A stretch of 5,051 nucleotides of DNA from contig UQNI01000094.1 of assembly GCA_900542375.1 (NCBI GenBank), positions 1 to 5,051 on the forward strand. The letters run 5' to 3'. Within the stretch, counting starts at the first letter, position 1. Each line of letters begins with the position of its first letter. The position numbers were made by a program, and so were the translations under genes. Shown piece by piece: positions 1 to 5,051 of the stretch. This stretch comes from an uncultured Oscillospiraceae bacterium (GTDB lineage: Bacteria; Bacillota; Clostridia; Oscillospirales; Acutalibacteraceae). Below the pieces are notes generated by a model. That model searched no databases. It had not been told where the DNA came from and worked only from the letters and a program-made list of their open reading frames with translations.

Positions 1-66
1 CAGCTTAACCTCCCCTGAAAGGTCGGTTAGCCACCAAACATTACCAACTAAAGAAAATTAATAAAT

Positions 67-282
67 ATGGTCAAGTACAAACTAACAGTAGATGAACCGT
101 GGGGTTTCAATCATAATGGTAGTAATATTCTTCATGGTATAGTAATAAAGCAACTTTCTCCTACATTTCTTCTTTTCAAATCTGATAGTTTTTTAGATTT
201 TAATGGACAAAAAAGTTGTATTCTAATTTTGAAACCCAGATATGAAAAAGAATATTTTGATTTCTTTTTCATAATATCTTGA
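67..282 (+). CDS. Small hypothetical protein, 71 aa, weakly supported
   Basis: This is an open frame of 71 codons with ATG start and TGA stop. The N-terminal part (KYKLTVDEPWGFN, residues 3-15) reads like real protein: a beta-strand followed by an EPW motif, then further alternating hydrophobic strands and a LILKPRYEKE segment (residues 53-62). I do not recognise a characterised family and assign no function. There is no signal peptide or membrane segment. Against it, no clear Shine-Dalgarno lies before the ATG (only A-rich sequence), and stops in the same frame at 16, 28 and 49 rule out an N-terminal extension. The C-terminus ends abruptly in a Phe-rich stretch (FDFFFIIS), which could mean truncation or a frameshift remnant. 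The stop codon overlaps the -35 box proposed for the exporter promoter. It may be a small cytosolic protein, a decayed gene, or chance. Confidence 0.35.
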   Translation: MVKYKLTVDEPWGFNHNGSNILHGIVIKQLSPTFLLFKSDSFLDFNGQKSCILILKPRYEKEYFDFFFIIS

Positions 283-307
283 AGAAAAACGATTGTTATG
301 GTATAGT
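279..307 (+). promoter_or_regulatory. Predicted sigma-A promoter for the ABC exporter operon
   Basis: The -35 box is TTGAAG (279-284, 4 of 6 to consensus). A 17-bp spacer follows, then a -10 box TATAGT (302-307, 5 of 6). Transcription would start near 314, giving a leader of about 90 nt before the ATG at 404. The -35 overlaps the stop of the small upstream ORF. This is prediction from consensus matching only; AT-rich DNA gives chance matches, but the spacing is ideal and no better candidate lies before the operon. Confidence 0.5.
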
Positions 308-329
308 TTAAACACATTACAAATTACAT

Positions 330-346
330 TGTGTTGTATAAACACA
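330..346 (+). promoter_or_regulatory. Crp/Fnr-like operator candidate in the exporter leader
   Basis: This is a perfect inverted repeat with arms TGTGTT (330-335) and AACACA (341-346) around the 5-nt centre GTATA. Its top strand from 331 reads GTGTTGTATAAACA. That matches 13 of 14 bases of GTGTTGTAAAAACA at 4644-4657, in front of the Crp/Fnr regulator gene. The shared sequence suggests the same protein binds both. Relative to the predicted start near 314 it sits at about +17 to +33, so bound protein would block elongation or initiation rather than activate. The 8-mer TAAACACA also occurs 30 bp upstream (309-316), a possible extra half-site. Confidence 0.5.
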
Positions 347-348
347 CC

Positions 349-380
349 AACAGAGAGTGCAAAAACTCTCTGTTTTTCTT
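349..380 (+). terminator. Intrinsic terminator or attenuator upstream of the ABC operon
   Basis: A 10-bp perfect stem (AACAGAGAGT at 349-358 with ACTCTCTGTT at 365-374) encloses the loop GCAAAA (359-364). The downstream arm runs into a T-tract (TTTTT at 373-377, then CTT). This is a rho-independent terminator shape. It could end transcripts of the small ORF at 67-282. However, it also lies between the only convincing promoter (279-307) and the exporter start at 404, so operon transcripts would have to read through it. It may therefore act as a leader attenuator or as a 5' stabilising hairpin. The GC content of the stem is modest, so partial termination is likely. Confidence 0.65.
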
Positions 381-403
381 ATTGGATAATTGGGGGGAAT
401 TTT

Positions 404-2146
404 ATGAAATTAATGTTCAAGTACATTATGAAAAATAGGCTGCTCATGACATTCAATATTATAGGGTTGTTTTGTTTTGCTCTGGTAGAACTCGGAATAC
501 CCACAGTGGTATCTAAAATTATTGATGATGGTATCGCAAAACAAGATATTGCCTATGTTTGGTGGATGGGACTTATTATTCTAATTTTGGCTCTTATAGG
601 CAGTGCGGGAACTGTACTCCTGATTTATGCATCCTCAAAAATTTCAACCAATGCGGCCAGAGACATCCGCAATGATATTTTCTCAAAATCACAAACATTT
701 TCTCATGCCGAATATGATAAATTTGGAATTTCGTCCATGATTATTCGAACTACCAACGATGTGTTTCAATTGCAACAGTTTATCAATTTGGTATTGCGTA
801 CAGCATTGTTAACGCCATTGATGATTGTTGCCAGCATTTCTATGACGCTATATACCAGTACGTCATTGTCAACGGTGGTTGGAATTGCTATTCCGATTAT
901 GCTGGTTGCAATTGTAATTATGGCTGCTTTTGTAAAGCCTATTTCTGAAAGACAGCAAATGTATTTGGATCGTTTGAATCAAGTATCCAGAGAAAATTTA
1001 ACGGGTGTCCGTGTAATTCGTGCTTTTAGAAAAGAAGAATATGAAATAAATCGTTTTCACGAATCTAACAAAAATTTTACGAAAGAAACCAAGAAAATTT
1101 TTAAATTAATGTCGTTATCTCAGCCCAGTTTTGTGTTTTTACTGAATTTTGCTGTACTGGGTGTATTTATTGTATCCAGCAATTTAATCAATACAGGTTC
1201 TTTAGAAGTGGGGCAAATGGTCGCTTTTATGGACTATCAATTCCATACCATGTTTTCGTTTATGTTATTTGCATTGGTGTTTTCTTTATATCCAAGGGCA
1301 CGTGTATCTGCCGCAAGAATTTCCGAATTATTGAAGGAAGAACCCTCTATTCATAACGAAGCAATTGATACAGAAATACATAGCGATAAGATTGGTACAT
1401 TGGAGTTTGAGCATGTATCATTTACATATCAGCATACGAAAAAGCCGGTTTTACATGATATTACATTTTCAGCAAAACGGGGAGAGACCGTTGCAATCAT
1501 CGGTAGCACCGGTTGCGGTAAAAGCACATTAATTCAATTAATTCCAAGATTTTATGATGTAACAGAAGGCAGCATTAAAATTGACGGTGTGGATGTTCGC
1601 AATTATGATTTGGAAACCTTGAGAAATAAAATAGGATTTATCCCGCAAAAAACAATTCTATTCTCCGGAACCATTGCGGACAATATGCGTTTTGGAAAAC
1701 ATGATGCTAACGAAAAAGAATTGATAGAAGCTGCAAAAGTGGCACAAGCGTATGATTTCATTATGGATAAGCCTGACCAGTTTGATGAAATGGTTTACGA
1801 AGGCGGAACCAATATGTCCGGTGGTCAAAAACAGCGTATGTCTATTGCTCGTGCAGTTATTCGAAATCCTGAAATTTATATTTTTGATGACAGCTTCTCT
1901 GCTTTGGATTTTAAAACAGATGCTTCTTTACGCGCACAACTAAAAGAAATTACAACCGATTCCATTGTGGTAATCGTAGCACAAAGAATCAGTTCTATTA
2001 TGGATGCCAACAAAATTATTGTGCTGGATAATGGTGAAATTGTAGGATACGGCAACCATGCAGATTTGATTCAAACATGTCCTGTATATTTGGAAATTGC
2101 TGAATCTCAACTTACAAAGGAGGAATTGGCAAAATGGACCAAATAA
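404..2146 (+). CDS. ABC exporter half-transporter, degenerate-site subunit (580 aa)
   Basis: This is a membrane exporter half: an N-terminal type IV ABC transmembrane domain (about residues 1-310, six helices near 14-37, 53-76, 129-150, 157-177, 242-261 and 272-295) fused to a C-terminal ATPase domain (about 331-570). Motifs seen: Walker A GSTGCGKST (367-375), Q-loop Gln415, signature MSGGQ (471-475), Walker B IYIFDD (491-496) and D-loop SALD (499-502). Asp496 replaces the catalytic Glu, and Gln527 (AQR) replaces the switch His. These substitutions mark the non-catalytic-site subunit of heterodimeric exporters such as BmrCD, LmrCD, EfrAB and TM287/288. The start at 404 is chosen because GGGGGG (392-397) lies 6 nt upstream; a TTG-started extension to 293 would cross the leader hairpin. 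The gene overlaps the next by 13 bp, so the two are almost certainly co-translated partners. Drug or peptide export is likely by family; the substrate is unknown. It resembles EfrA-type proteins in size. Confidence 0.93.
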   Translation: MKLMFKYIMKNRLLMTFNIIGLFCFALVELGIPTVVSKIIDDGIAKQDIAYVWWMGLIILILALIGSAGTVLLIYASSKISTNAARDIRNDIFSKSQTFSHAEYDKFGISSMIIRTTNDVFQLQQFINLVLRTALLTPLMIVASISMTLYTSTSLSTVVGIAIPIMLVAIVIMAAFVKPISERQQMYLDRLNQVSRENLTGVRVIRAFRKEEYEINRFHESNKNFTKETKKIFKLMSLSQPSFVFLLNFAVLGVFIVSSNLINTGSLEVGQMVAFMDYQFHTMFSFMLFALVFSLYPRARVSAARISELLKEEPSIHNEAIDTEIHSDKIGTLEFEHVSFTYQHTKKPVLHDITFSAKRGETVAIIGSTGCGKSTLIQLIPRFYDVTEGSIKIDGVDVRNYDLETLRNKIGFIPQKTILFSGTIADNMRFGKHDANEKELIEAAKVAQAYDFIMDKPDQFDEMVYEGGTNMSGGQKQRMSIARAVIRNPEIYIFDDSFSALDFKTDASLRAQLKEITTDSIVVIVAQRISSIMDANKIIVLDNGEIVGYGNHADLIQTCPVYLEIAESQLTKEELAKWTK

Positions 2147-3924
2147 AATCAAAAAAGCATGTATTTTCTAAATTATTTCCTTTTTTTAAACCATATTTAA
2201 TTCCTCTGATTGGTGGTTTTGTGCTTATTTTCTTCGCGGCTGTATTTACAGCGGCGGCACCTATCACCGAAGGTTTAATTACCACCCAATTGACCAGCGA
2301 TGCAAAAGATATAATTGCCCATGTTCCGGGAGCAGGCGTCAATTTTGAGTACATTACTTATGTTCTTTTTGTGTTGGCAGGTTTCTATATTGCCGCCGCC
2401 GCATGTTCTTATGCTTACAATTTCTGTTTGACCAATGCCATTCAAAACGCTATGTTTGATTTGCGCAATGCCATTGAAAAGAAACTGCAAAAACTTCCGG
2501 TATCCTATTTTGATAAACACGCTTACGGCGATATTTTAAGCCGTATTACCAATGATGTAGATACATTATCAAACGCTTTGCAGCAAAGTTTACCTCAAAT
2601 TGTAAATGCCATTTTTGTCATTATATTTGCCTATACCATGATGTTTACAATTAACGTTTGGATGGCTTTGATTGCACTGATACTGATTCCGGGTACATTT
2701 TTCCTGTCTAGATTTATTATCAAAAAATCTCAAAGATTATTCCAAGCACAGCAAGATGCGTTGGGAAATTTAAACGGTACAGTACAAGAAAAATACACAG
2801 GTTTTTCTGAAATTAAATTATACGGGAAACAACAAGAAGCCATCCAAGAATTTCGTACTGCAAATCAAAAAGTATGTGACCATGGTTTTAAAGCACAGTT
2901 TATATCAGGTTTAATGTCTCCATTGATTGCATTTATGACATATTTAATTATTGGTTCCATCGCTGTTTTTGGGGCAATCAACGCAATCAATGGTGTAATG
3001 ACAGTAGGTAATCTGCAAGCGTTTATACGTTACATCTGGCAAATCTTCCAACCTCTTTCTCAAGTAACACAGCTTTCAGCTACGATACAATCTTCTGTTG
3101 CAGCGGCCACCCGTGTTGCTCAAATTTTAAATGAGGAAGATATGGTGGAACATCAAACTTCTGAAAGTTTGAAAAACGCAAAGGGTAATGTTACATTTGA
3201 GCAAGTATCTTTTGGCTATACCCCTGATAAAGTATTTATCCATGACTTAACATTTGATGCCAAAAGTGGTCAGACCGTTGCGATTGTAGGACCAACAGGA
3301 GCAGGTAAAACTACTATTATTAATTTGCTGCTTAGGTTTTATGATGTTGTGGGCGGCTGTATCAAAATTGACGGTGTAGATATTCGAGATGTTCCGCGAA
3401 GTGAGCTGCGTTCTAATTTTGGTATGGTACTGCAGGATACTTGGCTGTTTCACGGAACCATCTATGATAACATTAAATATGGCAAATATGACGCAACCGA
3501 ACAAGAAATTATAGAAGCAGCCAAAATTGCAAATGTACATGATTTTATTATGTCTTTGCCAGATGGATATCAAACGTTTATTAATGAAGAAGGAACAAAT
3601 GTCTCTCAAGGTGAAAAACAGTTAATTACCATTGCCAGAGCAGTTTTGGCAGATCCATCAATTTTAATATTAGATGAGGCTACCAGTTCCATTGATACTC
3701 GTTTAGAGAAAAAACTGCAAAAAGCTATGCAAAATATTATGGTTGGACGTACCAGCTTTGTAATTGCACACCGCTTATCAACCATACGAAATGCAGACTT
3801 AATTTTGGTTATGAAAGATGGTCGTATTGCAGAAAAAGGTACGCATGATGAGTTATTAAGTCAAAAGGGAATTTATGAAACGTTATATAACAGTCAATTT
3901 GCAGAAGAAACGACTGTAAACTAA
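2134..3924 (+). CDS. ABC exporter half-transporter, catalytic-site subunit (596 aa)
   Basis: This is the second half of the exporter: a six-helix transmembrane domain (about residues 20-320) with a longer first external loop (about 50-72), then an ATPase domain (about 351-585). Motifs seen: Walker A GPTGAGKTT (386-394), Q-loop Gln434, Walker B ILILDE (510-515) with catalytic Glu515, D-loop SSID (518-521) and switch His546 (AHR). The signature motif is altered to VSQGE (490-494) instead of LSGGQ. The competent ATP site would pair this subunit's Walker motifs and Glu515 with the MSGGQ of the upstream subunit; the degenerate site would pair VSQGE with that subunit's Asp496 and Gln527. The start at 2134 has AAAGGAGG (2116-2123) inside the upstream gene, which ends 13 bp into this one, implying translational coupling. 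The hairpin terminator begins within the stop codon. It is close in size to EfrB-type subunits; substrate unknown, likely a drug, lipid or peptide. Confidence 0.93.
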   Translation: MDQIKSKKHVFSKLFPFFKPYLIPLIGGFVLIFFAAVFTAAAPITEGLITTQLTSDAKDIIAHVPGAGVNFEYITYVLFVLAGFYIAAAACSYAYNFCLTNAIQNAMFDLRNAIEKKLQKLPVSYFDKHAYGDILSRITNDVDTLSNALQQSLPQIVNAIFVIIFAYTMMFTINVWMALIALILIPGTFFLSRFIIKKSQRLFQAQQDALGNLNGTVQEKYTGFSEIKLYGKQQEAIQEFRTANQKVCDHGFKAQFISGLMSPLIAFMTYLIIGSIAVFGAINAINGVMTVGNLQAFIRYIWQIFQPLSQVTQLSATIQSSVAAATRVAQILNEEDMVEHQTSESLKNAKGNVTFEQVSFGYTPDKVFIHDLTFDAKSGQTVAIVGPTGAGKTTIINLLLRFYDVVGGCIKIDGVDIRDVPRSELRSNFGMVLQDTWLFHGTIYDNIKYGKYDATEQEIIEAAKIANVHDFIMSLPDGYQTFINEEGTNVSQGEKQLITIARAVLADPSILILDEATSSIDTRLEKKLQKAMQNIMVGRTSFVIAHRLSTIRNADLILVMKDGRIAEKGTHDELLSQKGIYETLYNSQFAEETTVN

Positions 3925-3966
3925 AAATAGCCAAGCGTTCGATATGGAACGTTTGGCTATTTTTTG
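3923..3966. terminator. Bidirectional intrinsic terminator between convergent genes
   Basis: The arms at 3923-3940 and 3947-3964 pair over 18 bp with a single G-T wobble (3935 with 3952). The core is ATAGCCAAGCGTT, the loop is GATATG (3941-3946) and a T-run lies at 3960-3965. The stop codon of the upstream ABC gene (3922-3924) runs into the stem. On the minus strand the flanking A-run gives a T-tract, so the same hairpin can end the regulator transcript, whose stop is at 3967-3969. There the wobble becomes an A-C mismatch, so the leftward terminator should be slightly weaker. Confidence 0.9.
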
Positions 3967-4626
3967 TTATTTGATTAAGTAAAATTCATTTTTATGATAA
4001 GAAATCATACTCTCTTTTTGCATTTTACTCAATTCATTTGATAATGCACTGCGGTCTACCGATAAATAATCGGCCAATTGCTGACGATTAAAAGGAATGA
4101 GAATTCTCTGCGAGTTTTGTTTCATAGATTGTGCGGATAAATATGAAAGAATTTTCTCTCTGGTTGTTTTTTTCATAATATGTTCCATTTTTTGTGTCAG
4201 CATAACATTTTTTCTGGAAGTGATGGCAAGTAAATTTCGAATTAACTGATTATGTGAAGGGCAAGTTAGATGACAAATACCTGTAATTTCCGTAATATTT
4301 AAAAATAATACATTGCAGGGTTCATCCGCTATAAGAGAAATTTCCAGTTTTTGTTCGGGAATACAAGCATATGCTTCACCAAACAGTTCACCTTGATGAA
4401 TTTCGTTGATGATAAATCGGTTTCCCCAATAGTCATCCTTCACAATCATCGCTTTTCCTTGCAGCATCATGCCCATAGAATTTGTCACATTACCGTAACA
4501 AAGTATCATTTCACCCTTTTGAAACTTTACTTCTTTTGCTTTTAGACACTTTAGTAATTTATCAAATTCACAATCTTCAATTCCTTGAAAAAGAATGCTT
4601 TTTTTCAGTAAATTCATATATTTCAT
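3967..4626 (-). CDS. Crp/Fnr-family transcriptional regulator (219 aa)
   Basis: This is a cytosolic DNA-binding regulator of usual family length. An N-terminal cNMP-binding-type beta-barrel (about residues 11-115) carries GELFGEAYAC (79-88), the phosphate-binding-cassette region. The Arg-Ser pair that binds cAMP in E. coli CRP is not kept (KLEISLIA, 93-100), so cAMP is an unlikely ligand. A dimerisation helix (about 123-150) leads to a C-terminal winged helix (about 153-219) with the HTH QQLADYLSVDRSALSNELSKM (182-202). Seven cysteines (19, 27, 43, 88, 104, 118, 122), including CHLTC at 118-122, could serve a redox, Fe-S, metal or haem sensor, but no canonical FNR cluster spacing is evident. 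AAGAGG (4640-4635) lies 8 nt before the ATG, which favours this start over Met4. Similar clostridial regulators, including HcpR-type ones, often respond to nitrosative or redox stress; the signal here is not established. It is convergent with the exporter genes and divergent from the DUF1858 gene. Confidence 0.9.
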   Translation of the reverse strand: MKYMNLLKKSILFQGIEDCEFDKLLKCLKAKEVKFQKGEMILCYGNVTNSMGMMLQGKAMIVKDDYWGNRFIINEIHQGELFGEAYACIPEQKLEISLIADEPCNVLFLNITEITGICHLTCPSHNQLIRNLLAITSRKNVMLTQKMEHIMKKTTREKILSYLSAQSMKQNSQRILIPFNRQQLADYLSVDRSALSNELSKMQKESMISYHKNEFYLIK

Positions 4627-4644
4627 ATCTTAAACCTCTTATAG

Positions 4645-4660
4645 TGTTGTAAAAACAACA
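4645..4660. promoter_or_regulatory. Perfect palindromic Crp/Fnr-type operator
   Basis: The sequence is TGTTGTAAAAACAACA: 6-bp arms and a 4-bp centre, the spacing typical of Crp/Fnr sites such as TTGATnnnnATCAA. It lies between the regulator gene and the divergent DUF1858 gene. Its centre (between 4652 and 4653) is 41.5 bp upstream of the rightward start predicted at 4694, the class II activation position. It also falls at about +3 to +18 from the leftward start predicted near 4663, which predicts autorepression. A close match occurs at 331-344 in the exporter leader. Binding by the adjacent regulator is inferred. Confidence 0.75.
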
Positions 4661-4669
4661 TACTTTCCA

Positions 4670-4699
4670 ATTATAGTTTAGTATAATGCAAACAGTAAA
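4670..4699 (-). promoter_or_regulatory. Predicted promoter of the Crp/Fnr regulator gene
   Basis: Read on the minus strand: -35 TTTACT (4699-4694, 4 of 6), an 18-bp spacer, and a consensus -10 TATAAT (4675-4670). Transcription would begin near 4663, about 37 nt before the ATG, directly in front of the palindrome at 4645-4660. This promoter overlaps the rightward one, so polymerase can probably occupy only one at a time. Confidence 0.6.
4682..4694 (+). promoter_or_regulatory. Predicted activator-dependent promoter of the DUF1858 gene
   Basis: A consensus -10 TATAAT lies at 4682-4687 and predicts a start at about 4694, giving a 56-nt leader to the ATG at 4750. At the optimal 17-bp spacing the -35 hexamer is CATACT (4659-4664), only 2 of 6 to consensus. 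The poor -35 together with an operator centred at -41.5 is the usual design of a class II Crp/Fnr-activated promoter. No experimental start site is available, and a shift of 1-2 bp in the true start is possible. Confidence 0.6.
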
Positions 4700-4749
4700 G
4701 TCAAGACATGTATTTTATTTGATAAACAGGACCTTAAGGAGGAATGAGT

Positions 4750-5051
4750 ATGAACCCATATTTTTCTTTATCTGAAAAAGTATATGATATTACAGAACGT
4801 TATCCTGAATTAATTGATTTTTTGGCCGCCAACGGATTTGGAAAAATCAGCAATCCGTTGATGCGTAAAACCATTGGAAAGCAAATCTCTTTGGAAATGG
4901 CTTTCAAAAGCCGTCACGTGGATTCTGACGCAATGGAAAAACAATTGGTAGAAGTAATTGAAAACAATGCAAACGGAGTGTCCAAAGCAGTTTCTGATAC
5001 GCCTTCCCACATCTCAAAAGAGAAGTGTGCAATTCAAATAGAAGGGATATT
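4750..5051 (+). CDS. DUF1858-like domain protein, 5' part only
   Basis: The first 100 residues are present and the gene runs off the window. Residues about 6-70 resemble the DUF1858 fold: a short strand (SEKVYDIT), YPELIDFLAANGFGKI (18-33), then ISLEMAFKSRHVDSDAMEKQL (46-66), the pattern of a helix, a loop and a two-helix C-terminal part. The CxxC seen in many small DUF1858 proteins is absent; this segment reads KISNPLMRKTIG. From about residue 75 the sequence becomes polar and linker-like, suggesting a second domain beyond the window. From memory, clostridial proteins with this N-terminus often continue into a substrate-binding-protein-like domain and lie beside Crp/Fnr genes; that cannot be confirmed here. 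The start at 4750 is chosen because AAGGAGG (4736-4742) lies 7 nt upstream; the in-frame ATG at 4744 is only 1 nt from it. No signal peptide is seen. The gene is divergent from the regulator and probably activated by it. Confidence 0.75.
   Translation, partial: MNPYFSLSEKVYDITERYPELIDFLAANGFGKISNPLMRKTIGKQISLEMAFKSRHVDSDAMEKQLVEVIENNANGVSKAVSDTPSHISKEKCAIQIEGI

Noticed and set aside
6..29. Inverted repeat TAACC/GGTTA near the left edge, possibly a terminator or mobile-element end.
   Set aside because: Only 5 bp with no T-tract, no matching copy elsewhere in the window and no transposase gene; it is too weak to call.
385..390. GATAAT as a -10 box close to the exporter gene.
   Set aside because: Transcription would start around 397, inside the SD and leaving almost no leader; no fitting -35 lies upstream, where the hairpin sits.
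293..403. TTG-started N-terminal extension of the first ABC gene by 37 codons.
   Set aside because: It has no SD, crosses the promoter, operator and terminator hairpin, and encodes a non-homologous stretch. The ATG at 404 has a G-rich SD at 392-397 and starts at the usual family position.
3247..3609. 120-codon open frame on the minus strand inside the second ABC gene.
   Set aside because: It lies wholly within a clear ATPase domain read on the other strand, has no SD, and its translation looks non-protein-like. The same holds for minus-strand frames at 132-317, 1940-2152, 2112-2354, 2275-2520 and 4810-5010.
4615..4617. Met4 as the start of the Crp/Fnr gene.
   Set aside because: The SD AAGAGG would be 17 nt away; it is 8 nt from the ATG at 4626-4624.
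4744..4749. In-frame ATG at 4744 as the start of the DUF1858-like gene.
   Set aside because: It is only 1 nt from the AAGGAGG, too close for initiation; the ATG at 4750 has 7-nt spacing.
1..5051. CRISPR array, tRNA, riboswitch, insertion sequence or prophage remnant.
   Set aside because: No regularly spaced repeats, no tRNA-like cloverleaf and no recombinase or transposase frames were seen; the leader at 314-403 matches no riboswitch class that I recognise.

Overview
The window looks like chromosomal DNA of a low-GC Gram-positive anaerobe, most likely of the class Clostridia. The evidence is AT-rich codon use, strong AGGAGG-type ribosome binding sites, U-rich hairpin terminators, and a Crp/Fnr regulator and DUF1858-type protein that resemble clostridial families. 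Genus cannot be read from the sequence. I see no insertion sequence, CRISPR array, tRNA or rRNA.

Layout, left to right. Positions 1-66 hold nothing I can name. A weakly supported 71-codon small ORF (67-282) follows. The leader at 279-403 holds a sigma-A-like promoter, an inverted repeat resembling a Crp/Fnr operator, a hairpin with a T-tract, and a G-rich Shine-Dalgarno. It precedes two overlapping genes (404-2146 and 2134-3924) for the two halves of a heterodimeric ABC exporter. A hairpin at 3923-3966 separates that operon from a convergent Crp/Fnr-family regulator on the minus strand (3967-4626). The 123-bp divergent intergenic region (4627-4749) holds a perfect 16-bp palindrome between two promoters. 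The last gene (4750 to the window end) is cut off; it starts with a DUF1858-like domain.

How the parts may work together. The exporter is a textbook asymmetric pair: the first subunit has Asp for the catalytic Glu and Gln for the switch His, and the second has a degenerate signature motif. Together they would form one competent and one degenerate ATP site. The palindrome between regulator and DUF1858 gene is centred 41.5 bp upstream of the predicted rightward start, the class II activator position. The same site lies just downstream of the regulator's own predicted start, where binding would repress. A closely similar sequence, GTGTTGTA(T/A)AAACA, lies in the exporter leader. The simplest model is a small local regulon: the regulator limits itself, activates the DUF1858 gene and modulates the exporter. 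This is inferred from motif position and similarity. The protein families themselves are known; the regulatory layout is the most interesting part.
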